NCBI GenBank assembly: GCA_021845865.1 | Contig: JAJZVC010000018.1 | Location: 1 to 52,750 of the forward strand | Origin: Pseudomonadota bacterium | Lineage (GTDB): Bacteria; Pseudomonadota; Gammaproteobacteria; Burkholderiales; UBA9220 | Direction of reading: 5' to 3' | DNA: 52,750 nucleotides | Part shown: positions 1 to 9,428 of the stretch, piece after piece | Layout: every line of letters starts with the position of its first letter | Position numbering within the stretch: the stretch's first letter is position 1 | Made by a program: the position numbers and the translations under genes | The notes under the pieces: model-generated | The model's input: only the letters and a program-made list of their open reading frames with translations | Told to the model about the DNA's origin: nothing | The model's database searches: none

Positions 1-65
1 AGTGACACGACTCCGCGCCGATGATAGTGTGCTTCCGCACGTGAAAGTAGGTCATCGCCAGGCTC
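1..65 (+). rRNA. rrf: 5S ribosomal RNA, 3' end only
   Basis: The first 65 bases match the conserved 3' part of bacterial 5S rRNA, with the blocks CCGATGATAGTGTG, GTGAAAGTAGGTCATCGCC and the closing AGGCT. The 5' half lies outside the window. It marks the end of an rRNA operon transcribed rightward, followed at once by a terminator. The exact 3' end is placed by analogy with known 5S ends and could move by one or two bases. Confidence 0.9.
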
Positions 66-75
66 CCCTACCAAA

Positions 76-110
76 CCAAAGCCCTCCTCCGGAGGGCTTT
101 GGCGTTTCTG
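76..110 (+). terminator. Rho-independent terminator of the rRNA operon
   Basis: A perfect 12-bp stem, CCAAAGCCCTCC (76-87) pairing with GGAGGGCTTTGG (91-102), has a 3-base loop and is followed by a short T-rich run (CGTTTCTG). It sits about ten bases after the 5S end, where an rRNA operon terminator is expected. The stem is palindromic, so it may also stop transcription of rsmI arriving from the right. Confidence 0.85.
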
Positions 111-164
111 GGACCCAAGGCGGAAGTCATTGCTGAATTTGTACGCTTCCGGCAGTTACTGGTG

Positions 165-1028
165 CTACTTTTGCATGGAGAGCGCCAAATCATACAGCCG
201 GTTTTTCTTCCCGCCGCTGATTTCCACCGCCAATTTCACGGCCTGTTTTAACGGCAGTTCTGCAAGCAAAATTTCCAGAAGGCGCGTTTCCTCATTTTCC
301 TTGTCCGAAGAAGTGGTCTCGATTTGCCCATCGACCAGCAAAACAAATTCGCCCTTTAAGCGGTTGCTGTCTTCTTCCAGCCATTCCTCGGCCTGGGACA
401 GAGGGCAAGTGTGAATGGTTTCGAATAGCTTGGTCAGCTCGCGGCAGAACGTGATGTTACGCTCCTGACCGAAGGTGTCTGACAAATCCTTCACCGTTTC
501 CATTACCCGGTGGGGCGCTTCGTAAAAAACCAGCGTGTAGGGGAGCGGCGCCAATTGCTCCAGTACCTTGCTGCGGGCGCTATGTTTGGGAGGGAGAAAC
601 CCATAGAACAGATAGTGGGAATTAAGGTCCCCGGACGCCGAGAGCGCCGTAGCAACAGCCGAGGGGCCGGGTATGGGGCAGACCCGATAACCACGCCGGC
701 GCACTTCATTAACCAGATACGCGCCGGGGTCGCTAATGGCGGGAGTGCCGGCATCGCTGATCAGCGCGATGGATTTTCCCTCGCTGAGCTGCTTGATGAG
801 CAGTTCCGTGGCGCTCCTTTCGTTGTGCTCGTGGAGCGCCTGCATGCGCGCGGCAATGCCGAAATGTTGCAGCAATCTGGCAGAGTTCCGCGTATCTTCT
901 GCGGCAACCAGGTCCACCTTTCGTAGGGTATCCAGGGCGCGAAGGGTGATGTCCTGCAGATTTCCTATGGGCGTGGCAACAACATATAATGTCCCTTTAT
1001 CGAGAACAGGTTGCTGATCGGGATGCAA
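165..1028 (-). CDS. rsmI: 16S rRNA 2'-O-methyltransferase RsmI
   Basis: RsmI 2'-O-methylates C1402 of 16S rRNA with S-adenosylmethionine. The tetrapyrrole-methylase fold is visible: the GTLYVVATPIGNLQDITLRA start, VAAEDTR, the SDAGTPAISDPG loop, and PGPSAVATALSASG. I place the start at the TTG at 1028. It leaves the usual family N-terminus, gives 287 residues (a normal length), and has AAGGAAGGA about eight bases upstream. ATG codons further upstream would add unlike sequence reading into lppC and lack a ribosome site. The gene is head-to-head with lppC and the two 5' ends overlap by a few bases. The rsmI-lppC-yraN-SIS-BON order is the same as around E. coli yraL-lpoA. Confidence 0.93.
   Translation of the reverse strand: MHPDQQPVLDKGTLYVVATPIGNLQDITLRALDTLRKVDLVAAEDTRNSARLLQHFGIAARMQALHEHNERSATELLIKQLSEGKSIALISDAGTPAISDPGAYLVNEVRRRGYRVCPIPGPSAVATALSASGDLNSHYLFYGFLPPKHSARSKVLEQLAPLPYTLVFYEAPHRVMETVKDLSDTFGQERNITFCRELTKLFETIHTCPLSQAEEWLEEDSNRLKGEFVLLVDGQIETTSSDKENEETRLLEILLAELPLKQAVKLAVEISGGKKNRLYDLALSMQK
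962..990 (+). promoter_or_regulatory. Candidate sigma-70 promoter for lppC inside rsmI
   Basis: A perfect -10 hexamer TATAAT lies at 985-990, 33 bases before the lppC ATG. The matching -35 region (TTCCTA around 962-967) is weak. Because rsmI and lppC start almost on top of each other, the lppC promoter must lie within the rsmI coding region, and this is the best site there. Confidence 0.45.
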
Positions 1029-2188
1029 GGTAGAAATTCCTTCCTTTGGGTGGCGGCAATGGTGTTCCTGCTGGGTGGTGGGCATGCATATGCAGCGGAC
1101 CCGGGCATACAGCCGGATGGTTCGGCAGAACAAACCACCCCTCAAATTTTAACCCCAAAAAGCGAAGAGGGATTGCCTGCCGATAGGGTTCCCGCAGGCG
1201 CCCATAAGGCGTGCTTGATACTTCCGCTGCAGTCGGAAAGCTATGGCGCCCTGGCCGAGCCGGTTCAGGCGGGTTTTATGGCGGCGCGGAAAGTGGATGA
1301 AGCCCAGTCCCAATTTTCCGCCAACGTTTACGCCACCGGGGATAAACCCGAAGAATCCGTAACGGCCTATCAGCAGGCCATCAAAGAAGGCTGCCAGGTG
1401 GTGATTGGTCCGCTTACGCGGAATGCGGTCACTGCCGTGGCCAAGAGCGGCTTGGTGACTGTGCCGACTATCGCCCTCAACACGCCGGATGTTGAAGAGA
1501 AGCAGCGGACGGCACAACTCTATTCCTTCGGCATTCAAGTCGAAGCGGAAGCTCACCTGGTCGCGCTCTATGCCCATGAGCGCGGGGCGCGCCGCGTTCT
1601 GACCGTGACGGCCTCTACGCCCCTGGCCAAGCGGATGCAGCAGGCATTTGCCGACGAATGGAGCGTGTTGGGGAACGGCGTTGTCGACAACTACACCCTG
1701 CCTCCAGGAAAGGCGGTCTATCAGGGATTGCAGGAGGAGGTGGCGGCTGCCAAGCCGGACATGGTCTTTTTTGCCACCGACGCGCGGCGGGCCAGGATGG
1801 CAAGGCCGTATATCGGCGGTTCGGTGCCCGCCTACGGTACTTCGCAGGTATATGGGTCTCGGGACGGTACCCAGCGCAACGTGGATTTGAACGGCATTCT
1901 GTTTGTCGACATGCCTTGGCTGGTCCAGCCCGACCACCCCGCGGTCATGATTTACCCCCGCCCGCCCGAGAGCTATAGCCTCGATATGGAGCGCCTGTAT
2001 GCGCTGGGAATCGACGCCTACCGCCTGCTGAATTGGCTGGTCAATCCTTCCTTCCGGGATGGCAATGTGGTGCTGGATGGCGTGACCGGGCGGATACGCC
2101 TGGGCGAGCACGGCCAGTTCCTGCGCGACTTGCCCCTGGCCGAATTCCGCCAGGGCGAGGTGCAACTCGTGTCGCAAGCCAAAGAGCA

Positions 2189-2192
<4 letters not shown>
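1023..2192 (+). CDS. Penicillin-binding protein activator, LppC/LpoA C-terminal domain type
   Basis: The protein of 389 residues is a periplasmic-binding-protein-like fold of the LppC/LpoA family. In E. coli, LpoA activates the peptidoglycan synthase PBP1A. Residues 1-24 form a signal peptide ending AYA before ADP. The rest runs as a type-1 periplasmic-binding fold, for example GCQVVIGPLTRNAV and FFATDARRARMARPY. Unlike classical LpoA it has no lipobox cysteine and no N-terminal TPR domain, so it looks like a soluble periplasmic form. I choose ATG 1023; a TTG at 1011 is in frame. It overlaps the yraN start by four bases, so the two are probably translationally coupled. It could instead be a solute-binding protein, but the neighbours favour LppC. 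Confidence 0.8.
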
Positions 2193-3187
<995 letters not shown>

Positions 3188-3188
<1 letters not shown>

Positions 3189-3757
3189 TGCGCTTTCAAG
3201 TCCTTTTGTTGCTGGCCCTCCTGGCACCGGTGATGCAGGCCTGCGCCCCGGTCGTGGCAGGCGGGGCCGTGGTGGGCGGGGCCGTGGTGGCCAGCGACCG
3301 TCGTACCTCTGGGGCCTACGTGGAGGACCAGGGGATCGAAATCAAGGCGGCTAACCGCATTTCCGAATCCCTGGGCGACAAGGTACACATCAATGTCACC
3401 AGCTATAACCGCACCGTGCTGGTCACCGGCGAGGCCCCGAGCGAGGAGACCCGGCAGGAGGTGGAGCGCATTGTCCGCGGCATTCCCAATGTCCGTGGGG
3501 TGGTCAACGAGGTGGCAATAGCAGGGCTCAGTTCCTTCACGGCGCGCAGCAACGATACCTTCATTACTTCCAAGGTGAAGGCGCGCTTCCTGGAGGCCAA
3601 CAAATTCCAGCCGACCCATATCAAGGTGGTGACCGAGGGAGGGGTGGTTTACCTCCTGGGCATCGTCACCCGCCAGGAAGCCGCCGATGCGACGGATTTG
3701 GCGAGCACCACCAGCGGCGTGCAGAAGGTCGTCAAACTCTTCGAGTACCTGGATTGA
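3188..3757 (+). CDS. BON-domain outer-membrane lipoprotein, DolP (YraP) type
   Basis: The 189-residue protein begins with a lipoprotein signal peptide ([13 protein letters not shown], lipobox Cys near residue 19), followed by a Gly/Val-rich linker. Two BON domains follow at roughly residues 50-118 and 125-189. Each carries the family signature, for example [14 protein letters not shown] and [15 protein letters not shown]. In E. coli the orthologue DolP binds anionic lipid at the division site and supports outer-membrane integrity. The ATG overlaps the preceding stop (TAATG), and its own TGA overlaps the TTG start of rfaE2, so the run from gmhA to rfaE2 is tightly coupled. Confidence 0.88.
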
Positions 3758-4248
3758 ACCCGCTGGCGCCCCCCGCCTTCGAAGACAAGGTCTGCGCGGC
3801 GGCCGACCTCCGGCAAAGGGTGTCCGCCTTGCCCAGGCCCCTGGTATTCACCAATGGCTGCTTCGATATCCTCCACCGTGGCCATGTGACCTACTTGGCC
3901 CAGGCTCGCGCCTTGGGAGCCAGCCTCGTGGTCGGGGTCAACAGCGATGAATCGGTGCGCCGCCTGGGGAAAGGGGGCGACCGTCCGGTCAATGTCCTCG
4001 CGGACCGCATGGCCGTCTTGGCGGCGTTGGCGTGCGTGGACTTGGTGGTGCCTTTCGAAGAGGACACCCCCCTCAACCTGATACTGTCCTGTCGCCCCGA
4101 TGTGCTGGTGAAGGGAGGGGACTGGCCGGTGGCGGCCATCGTCGGCGCCGAACAGGTCATCGCTTGGGGCGGGACGGTGCACTCCATCCCCTTCCTCTTC
4201 GAGCGCTCCACCACCGCCACGCTGGCGAGAATCCGCCAGGCTTCCTGA
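3754..4248 (+). CDS. rfaE2: D-glycero-beta-D-manno-heptose 1-phosphate adenylyltransferase
   Basis: The protein is 164 residues and corresponds to the C-terminal half of E. coli HldE as a free-standing enzyme. It transfers AMP to heptose 1-phosphate to make ADP-heptose for the LPS inner core. The nucleotidyltransferase motif LHRGHV sits in [17 protein letters not shown], and the second signature is [13 protein letters not shown] near the end. The start is a TTG overlapping the stop of the BON gene (TTGA), a one-base shift typical of coupled reading. The kinase half is not in this window. Adjacency supports a heptose role for the SIS protein upstream. Confidence 0.92.
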   Translation: MNPLAPPAFEDKVCAAADLRQRVSALPRPLVFTNGCFDILHRGHVTYLAQARALGASLVVGVNSDESVRRLGKGGDRPVNVLADRMAVLAALACVDLVVPFEEDTPLNLILSCRPDVLVKGGDWPVAAIVGAEQVIAWGGTVHSIPFLFERSTTATLARIRQAS

Positions 4249-4255
4249 TTTTCGG

Positions 4256-5623
4256 ATGCTTCCCGACGATTTTCTTTCCCGCCTGAAGGCATTGTTGCCC
4301 GCGGACGCGCTGTTGCTGGATGCGGCGGAGTGCTACGCCTACGGCTACGATAACAGCCGCAAGGTGTTTCCTCCCCAGGCCGTCGCCTTGCCATCGACGA
4401 CCGCCGAAGTGGCGGCCGTGGTTGCCCTCTGCCATGCCTTTCAGGTGCCGGTGGTGCCCCGGGGACGCGGCACCGGGACGGCGGGCGGGAGTTTGCCGGA
4501 GCAGGGCGGCGTGGCGCTGTCCCTGGAACGCATGGGCCGCATTCTCTCGATGGATCCGGCGAACCGGGTGATGGTGGTGGAGCCGGGGGTGCTGAATCGC
4601 GAAGTTCAAGAAGCCGCCCGCCAGCATGGCTTTTTTTGGCCCCCCGATCCTTCCAGCGGCGACTATTGCACTGTCGGCGGTAATGTGGCTACCTGCGCGG
4701 GCGGCCCTCACGCCGTGAAATACGGCGTGACCCGCGACCATGTGCTGGGCTTGAAGGCAGTGACCGGAAAAGGGGAAACCATCAAGACCGGTTGTTATAC
4801 CACCAAGGGCGTGGTGGGCTACGATCTGACCCGGCTGCTGATTGGGTCGGAAGGCACGTTGGCCGTGGTCACCGAGGCAACCCTGAAGCTGATGCCTTTG
4901 CCTTCAGCCGTCGGCGGGCTGACCGCCCATTACCGGGACATGGCAAGCTGTGCTGGAGCGATTGCCGCCATCATGGGGCAGTCCCATGTGCCCAGCGCGC
5001 TGGAATTCCTTGATGGCGCGGCGTTGGATTTGATCCGGTCACGCCAGCCGGGGCTATTGCCTGCGGATACACGCGCCATGCTGATGATTGAGGTGGATGG
5101 CTCCGTGGCGGAGGTGGAGGAAGGAGCGGAAGCGATTTTGGCGGCCTGCCGCAATGATGGCCTGATCGATGCCCGTCGGGAGCCGGACAGCCGTGCCCTG
5201 TGGGCTGCGCGCAAATCCCTGTCCCCCCTGCTGAGGGATATCGCCCCAAAGAAAATCAACGAGGATGTCGTTGTGCCGGTGTCACGCCTGCCGGAGCTGC
5301 TTGCGGGGTTGGAGGAATTGAGCGGGCGCTTCCGCCTGAAGAATGTAAATTTCGGCCATGCGGGCAACGGCAATATTCACGTCAACCTGTTGGTCAATCC
5401 GGACGATGCAGACGAGATGGCGCGGGCCGGGACATGCCTGGGCGAGGTGTTCGACCTCGTGCTGCGCCTAGGGGGGACCCTTTCCGGCGAGCATGGCGTG
5501 GGGAGCGAGAAGCGTTCTTACGTGCAGCGGGAAATCGACCCGGTGACCCTCGGCGTGATGAAGGAAATCAAAAGAGTGTTCGATCCCTTGAATATCCTTA
5601 ATCCCGGTAAACTGTTTCCCTAG
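4256..5623 (+). CDS. FAD-linked 2-hydroxyacid oxidase (GlcD / D-lactate dehydrogenase family)
   Basis: A vanillyl-alcohol-oxidase-type flavoprotein of 455 residues. The N-terminal FAD-binding part has the PP-loop PRGRGTGTAGG near residue 77 and the SSGDYCTVGGNVATCAGG stretch. The C-terminal oxidase cap contains NFGHAGNGNIHVN and the metal/substrate motif GTLSGEHGVGSEKR. Members oxidise glycolate, D-lactate or similar 2-hydroxyacids and pass electrons to the respiratory chain. No glcE or glcF partner is adjacent, so single-subunit D-lactate dehydrogenase is as likely as glycolate oxidase GlcD. It starts seven bases after rfaE2 and may be cotranscribed. Its stop is interlocked with the convergent SPOR gene in the tetramer CTAG. 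Confidence 0.85.
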   Translation: MLPDDFLSRLKALLPADALLLDAAECYAYGYDNSRKVFPPQAVALPSTTAEVAAVVALCHAFQVPVVPRGRGTGTAGGSLPEQGGVALSLERMGRILSMDPANRVMVVEPGVLNREVQEAARQHGFFWPPDPSSGDYCTVGGNVATCAGGPHAVKYGVTRDHVLGLKAVTGKGETIKTGCYTTKGVVGYDLTRLLIGSEGTLAVVTEATLKLMPLPSAVGGLTAHYRDMASCAGAIAAIMGQSHVPSALEFLDGAALDLIRSRQPGLLPADTRAMLMIEVDGSVAEVEEGAEAILAACRNDGLIDARREPDSRALWAARKSLSPLLRDIAPKKINEDVVVPVSRLPELLAGLEELSGRFRLKNVNFGHAGNGNIHVNLLVNPDDADEMARAGTCLGEVFDLVLRLGGTLSGEHGVGSEKRSYVQREIDPVTLGVMKEIKRVFDPLNILNPGKLFP

Positions 5624-6288
5624 GGTTGGGCGCAATCCACCGCCTTCACGGTAGTGTTGGGAAAGCGCAGTTTCAGCCGGACCACTTCCGCCATGGTCTT
5701 GTCGTCGACCTGGCGGATGCGGATGATGGTCTGGCCGGTATCGTGCTTACGCGCGCCGACCACGGCGGAGCGTACCCCCTTGGATTGAAGCGTGGCTAGT
5801 TGCCGTTTGGCGCCCTCCTCCGTGCTGAATACGCCGAGGGAAATGGCGTTTTTCCAAGAAGCGTTGCCTTGCAGGATGTACCCTTCCTCTATCCCCAGGG
5901 CCCGGACCTCCCCCAGTTTTTTCTGGGCATCCTCGGCGCTGCGCAGGGGCGGGATGTAGACCCAGTAATTGCCCGTGTTTTCTTCCAGCCGGCGTAGGGT
6001 CATGGCGCTCGGGGGCAGGCGCAAATTATCCAGGGCCTGGCGGGCGGCGGGCAGCTTGTCGTCGCCGAGGGCTCCCCATTCCAGGCATAAGCTGGTGGCG
6101 GGAGCGGCGTTGGAAAGGGCGGGGGCCGGAGCGGGGAGGTCGCCCAGGGGTTTCAGTTTGTCGCTGTTGAGGGCGGGGTGGAAAGAGAGCGGCTCTCCGC
6201 TGGGGGGGAGGGCGAACCGGCCATAGGCGAAAAACAGGCCGTTGGCCAGGAGAAGGAGGATGAATAACCACCGCAGGGTTGTCGTCAT
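5620..6288 (-). CDS. SPOR-domain membrane protein
   Basis: The 222-residue protein starts with one transmembrane segment (LRWLFILLLLANGLFFAYG, residues 5-23), then a Pro/Ala-rich periplasmic linker. A C-terminal SPOR repeat region follows around residues 105-185 (GNYWVYIPPLRSAEDAQKKL, then SLGVFSTEEGAKRQLATLQ). SPOR domains bind denuded septal peptidoglycan, so a division or cell-wall role is likely. It is last in the birA-coaX-SPOR run, starting with a four-base overlap with coaX. This trio is a familiar betaproteobacterial arrangement, although the link between cofactor genes and a SPOR protein is not understood. Confidence 0.85.
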   Translation of the reverse strand: MTTTLRWLFILLLLANGLFFAYGRFALPPSGEPLSFHPALNSDKLKPLGDLPAPAPALSNAAPATSLCLEWGALGDDKLPAARQALDNLRLPPSAMTLRRLEENTGNYWVYIPPLRSAEDAQKKLGEVRALGIEEGYILQGNASWKNAISLGVFSTEEGAKRQLATLQSKGVRSAVVGARKHDTGQTIIRIRQVDDKTMAEVVRLKLRFPNTTVKAVDCAQP

Positions 6289-7007
6289 GATTGGGCAATC
6301 CGTATCAAACCTTCCAGAACCAGATTTTCAACGTGCAGGACCGGCGAGGCAAGCAAGGGCAGAAGAAGCGGAGCGTCGCCGCCGCTGACCAGGCAGGGGC
6401 AGTCGGTGCCGGTTTCTTGCATCAATTGCCGCCGCATTCTCTCCACGGCCCCCGACAGGGCGGCCAGGGCGCCGCTGTGGCAAGCGTCGGCGGTGTTGTC
6501 GGGGAAGGAGTGAAAACGGCCGGCCCCCACCGAGATGGCGGCGGTGTTTTCCGCCAGGGTGCGTTCGAGCAGGCGCAGGCCGGGAACGATGAATCCACCG
6601 AGAAAATGACCCTCCGCCGTCAAGGCGTCCACGGTAAGGGCGGTGCCGCTGCTGACCACCACGCAAGAGGTGGGAACCCTGTCGCGGGCGGCGATCAGCG
6701 CGGCCCAGCGGTCGCTGCCCAGTTGGCCCGGTTTGGCGTAACCGTTCGTGACGCCGCATTGTTCTTTTTGCGGGGTGACCCAATATGTTTTTTGCGGCCC
6801 GGGCTGCAGCAGCAACTCCAGGGCGCTGGCCATCGACGATCCCGCGACGTTGGAGATAACGGCTACTTCCGGGGGGGGGTGCGCTGTCCACTGAACAGGC
6901 AACTCGGCCAGGTCGGCGTTGGAGACGCTGCCTTGGGCTAGCCATTCCTCTTGATGGTACAGCCCCCACTTCACGCGGCTGTTGCCGGCGTCGATGGCGA
7001 GAATCAC
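6285..7007 (-). CDS. coaX: Type III pantothenate kinase
   Basis: CoaX phosphorylates pantothenate in the first step of coenzyme A synthesis. The ASKHA-fold motifs are visible: the phosphate loop DAGNSRVKWG at the N-terminus, LGSDRWAALIAARD in the middle, and SSGTALTVDAL, followed by GGFIVPGLRLL. Length 240 is normal. It overlaps birA by four bases (ATGA) and the SPOR gene by four bases, so the three form one operon. CoaE, the last enzyme of CoA synthesis, is encoded about 2.4 kb away in another operon. Confidence 0.95.
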   Translation of the reverse strand: MILAIDAGNSRVKWGLYHQEEWLAQGSVSNADLAELPVQWTAHPPPEVAVISNVAGSSMASALELLLQPGPQKTYWVTPQKEQCGVTNGYAKPGQLGSDRWAALIAARDRVPTSCVVVSSGTALTVDALTAEGHFLGGFIVPGLRLLERTLAENTAAISVGAGRFHSFPDNTADACHSGALAALSGAVERMRRQLMQETGTDCPCLVSGGDAPLLLPLLASPVLHVENLVLEGLIRIAQS

Positions 7008-7981
7008 GGATTTCCCCGCAGGCTGACTTCGCCGGAGGAAAAGCGTAGCGGGCCGCGCCCCGTGTCCACTAGAAGGGCGCCGTCTTCATCGATGCCGATG
7101 GCGGTACCCTCTTCCTGGCGGCCGTTGGGGAACAGCAGCCTCACCGGCTTGCCCTGGTAGGCATGGTGGCGCAGCCACTCGCTTTTCAGGGCAGCGAAGC
7201 CTTCGCTCTCGAATTGACGCAGAAGGTCCAGCAAATGGGAAAGCAGTTTGCCGAGTAGGCGGTTGCGGTCGTAAGAGGCATTCGCGGCGGAGGCGAAGTC
7301 GGTGACCGGTTGCTCGATTTGCGCCCGGAATTCACCGGATAATTCGAGATTCATGCCGATGCCGATAACGGCCGTGCTGGGCCCCAGCACGTCACCCTGG
7401 AGTTCGATCAGGATTCCGGCCAGTTTTTGTTGCCGATGAAGGATATCGTTGGGCCATTTCAGCGCGATGTCCTCGAGGCCCTCCGATTTGAGGGCACGTA
7501 CCAGGGCAATGCCCACGGCCAGACTCAGGCCGGAGAGCGCGGCCGCGCCCTGGTTGAAGCGCCAAAGCAGGGAGAAGGTCAGCCCTCCCCCCAGGGGGGA
7601 ATGCCACGTCCGTCCCCGGCGCCCGCGCCCGGCCCCCTGGGTTTCTGCTACGATGCAGGTCGGATGAGGAGCGCCCTGCTGGGCTTTCTGCATCAGCAGG
7701 GTATTGGTGGAGGGGAGATGATCGTGAATTTCCAGGATCAGTCCGCCAGCCTTGTCTGTCAGGGCGTTGCAAATCGGCTCAGCGTCCAGCCACTGGATCG
7801 GCCGGGGAAGCCGGTAACCCCGTCCGCGCACGCGATGGAGGGTAATGCCGGCCTTCCCGATGTCGGTCAAAGCCTGCCATACGCTGGCGCGGGAAACGCC
7901 CAGCCGCTGGGCCAGGTCTTCGCCGGATTGGAAGGTGTCAGCGGAAAGCAGGCGCAGAATGGAAAAGGTGAGGGGCTTCAC
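7004..7981 (-). CDS. birA: Biotin--[acetyl-CoA-carboxylase] ligase / biotin repressor BirA
   Basis: The 325-residue protein has an N-terminal winged helix (QSGEDLAQRLGVSRASVWQAL, about residues 17-40), so it is the bifunctional repressor type. The ligase domain follows with the biotinyl-AMP loop GRGRRGRTW and the KWPNDI motif, then a C-terminal SH3-like part. It activates biotin and attaches it to biotin carboxyl carrier protein, and probably represses biotin genes. The start is a GTG at 7981 with no strong ribosome site. It is first in the birA-coaX-SPOR operon and divergent from the small lipoprotein gene. Confidence 0.95.
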   Translation of the reverse strand: MKPLTFSILRLLSADTFQSGEDLAQRLGVSRASVWQALTDIGKAGITLHRVRGRGYRLPRPIQWLDAEPICNALTDKAGGLILEIHDHLPSTNTLLMQKAQQGAPHPTCIVAETQGAGRGRRGRTWHSPLGGGLTFSLLWRFNQGAAALSGLSLAVGIALVRALKSEGLEDIALKWPNDILHRQQKLAGILIELQGDVLGPSTAVIGIGMNLELSGEFRAQIEQPVTDFASAANASYDRNRLLGKLLSHLLDLLRQFESEGFAALKSEWLRHHAYQGKPVRLLFPNGRQEEGTAIGIDEDGALLVDTGRGPLRFSSGEVSLRGNP

Positions 7982-8037
7982 AACGTGCTGAATCGGGGCG
8001 GTATCGTGAATCTTAACATAGGCGGGAAAGGCGGAGC

Positions 8038-8439
8038 ATGGGGATGAGAAGTTGGTGTGTCGTGGCGGGCGCCTTGCTGTTGGCCGGGTGTGGCCAGCAG
8101 TCAGCGCCGGTGGCGCAATGTCCCGACCCGATGCGGGGTTGCCGGATTGCGGCGGGGGGCGTTCAGGCGGACCTTCGCTTCGCCTCCCCGCCGGGAACGC
8201 TCCGGCCTTTTGTCCTGGAGGTGGCGGCGCCAGGGGCGAAAAGCGTCGCGGCCAGCTTTGCCATGGTCGGCATGGAGATGGGGGAAAACCGCTACCAACT
8301 GGCGCGGACGGGTTCCGATGCGTGGCGGGCCGAGATCATCTTGCCCGTTTGCGTGGCAGGGAGGGCGGATTGGCTGATGACGCTGGAGGTGGACGGCAAG
8401 TCGGTGGGGATACCCTTTGTGACGGCAGGCCGACCGTAA
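8038..8439 (+). CDS. Small lipoprotein with YtkA/FixH-like beta domain
   Basis: The 133-residue product has a clear lipoprotein signal (ALLLAGCGQQ, lipid-bearing Cys at residue 18). The mature part looks like a single all-beta domain, with FAMVGMEMGENRYQLAR followed by WRAEIILPVCV and ADWLMTLEVDG. That Met-rich stretch and layout resemble the YtkA/FixH-like fold, often found near cytochrome oxidase or copper genes, but no such genes are adjacent, so function is unknown. The paired cysteines at CPDPMRGC could form a disulfide. AAAGGCGGAG upstream of the ATG at 8038 serves as ribosome site. It ends four bases from the convergent yacG stop. Confidence 0.7.
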   Translation: MGMRSWCVVAGALLLAGCGQQSAPVAQCPDPMRGCRIAAGGVQADLRFASPPGTLRPFVLEVAAPGAKSVAASFAMVGMEMGENRYQLARTGSDAWRAEIILPVCVAGRADWLMTLEVDGKSVGIPFVTAGRP

Positions 8440-8443
8440 GCCG

Positions 8444-8638
8444 TTATTCCTCGGCATCCCCTTGCTGGACAGGGGCGGCGTCGGGAATGCGATAGCTTTC
8501 CGCCGCCCACTGGCCGAGATCGATCAATTTACAGCGTTCCGAACAAAAGGGCCGGAAGGGGTTGTCCTTGGTCCAGGGGTGGTTCTTGCCGCAGGTGGGG
8601 CAGGTCACGAGGGGCGGGGTGGGCGTGCTCTCGGGCAT
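8444..8638 (-). CDS. yacG: Zinc-binding DNA gyrase inhibitor YacG
   Basis: A 64-residue protein with the four zinc ligands in the family pattern CPTC...CSERC and the conserved tail [13 protein letters not shown]. In E. coli YacG binds GyrB and blocks DNA binding by gyrase. It lies ten bases after zapD in the conserved pilBCD-coaE-zapD-yacG run. Confidence 0.95.
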   Translation of the reverse strand: MPESTPTPPLVTCPTCGKNHPWTKDNPFRPFCSERCKLIDLGQWAAESYRIPDAAPVQQGDAEE

Positions 8639-8648
8639 AACGAAAAAC

Positions 8649-9404
8649 TCAGAGGCTGCACAGCGTGAGGTCGAATTCGATGTCCTCTTCGCAGGTCTTT
8701 GCCCGGGAAAGTTCGCCGAAGGTGACGAAACGAATGTTGATGGCGTACTTGTTGGCGCTGACTTCGGGGATACAGGGGATATCGCGGTCGAATCGGATAC
8801 GCAGCATTTGGACCACCTTGCCTGACAGCATTTGCTGGAAGGCGCCTTGGGCGGCTACCTGACGGCTGGTTTTTCCGCTGTCGCGAAGGAGGCGCAGGAC
8901 GATCACCAGGCCGTCGTGGATTGGCAGCATGGGAGCGATCCATTCGGTTAGGTTCTGGTGCCGGGTTTCCGGAGGCAGGTGCAGCCAATAGTGGTAGGAG
9001 GGGAGGTCGAATTCGCATGCGCCGCCGGGAATGCAGGCGCGCTGCTTGATGCCCATCAGCCACTCGTTTTCCCTGAGGTGCTGACCAACTTTGCCGGGGA
9101 TTTTCAGCAGGTTTTCGCTGGTTTTGCGAATATTGGACAGGATTTCGTTCAGGGCGGTTTCGGAAATGGCGGGGTTGCTGCGCAGTCCTTCCAGGAGCAC
9201 TTTCTGTCGTTCCAGTTCCTGCAGCAGGTCGGACTTGAGGTCGGCGCGGCTGGCGACTTCGAGGATTTCGAAGGTTGTCAGCAGGGCGGCGTGGTGGTCC
9301 AGGGACTCGGTGCGGGCGGAGAAGAACTCGACCTTCGCGAACAGGTCTTCCAGCCGCAACAGGGTCCGGATCCGCTCGTTTAAGGGATGGTCGTAGGTGA
9401 TCAC
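8649..9404 (-). CDS. zapD: Cell division protein ZapD
   Basis: The 251-residue protein matches the ZapD (YacF) family: [19 protein letters not shown] at the start, then an alpha-helical part, and a beta-rich C-terminal half including [16 protein letters not shown] and [12 protein letters not shown]. ZapD crosslinks FtsZ filaments in the Z ring. The start is GTG at 9404 with GGAAGCGGAA just upstream. It is 24 bases after coaE and 10 before yacG. Confidence 0.95.
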   Translation of the reverse strand: MITYDHPLNERIRTLLRLEDLFAKVEFFSARTESLDHHAALLTTFEILEVASRADLKSDLLQELERQKVLLEGLRSNPAISETALNEILSNIRKTSENLLKIPGKVGQHLRENEWLMGIKQRACIPGGACEFDLPSYHYWLHLPPETRHQNLTEWIAPMLPIHDGLVIVLRLLRDSGKTSRQVAAQGAFQQMLSGKVVQMLRIRFDRDIPCIPEVSANKYAINIRFVTFGELSRAKTCEEDIEFDLTLCSL

Positions 9405-9428
9405 GTTCCGCTTCCGACTGGGAAAAGG

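Noticed and set aside
3754-4248. rfaE2 as a truncated HldE that has lost its kinase half
   Set aside because: Separate kinase and adenylyltransferase proteins are normal in many bacteria, and the protein has a proper coupled start and full length for the free-standing type.
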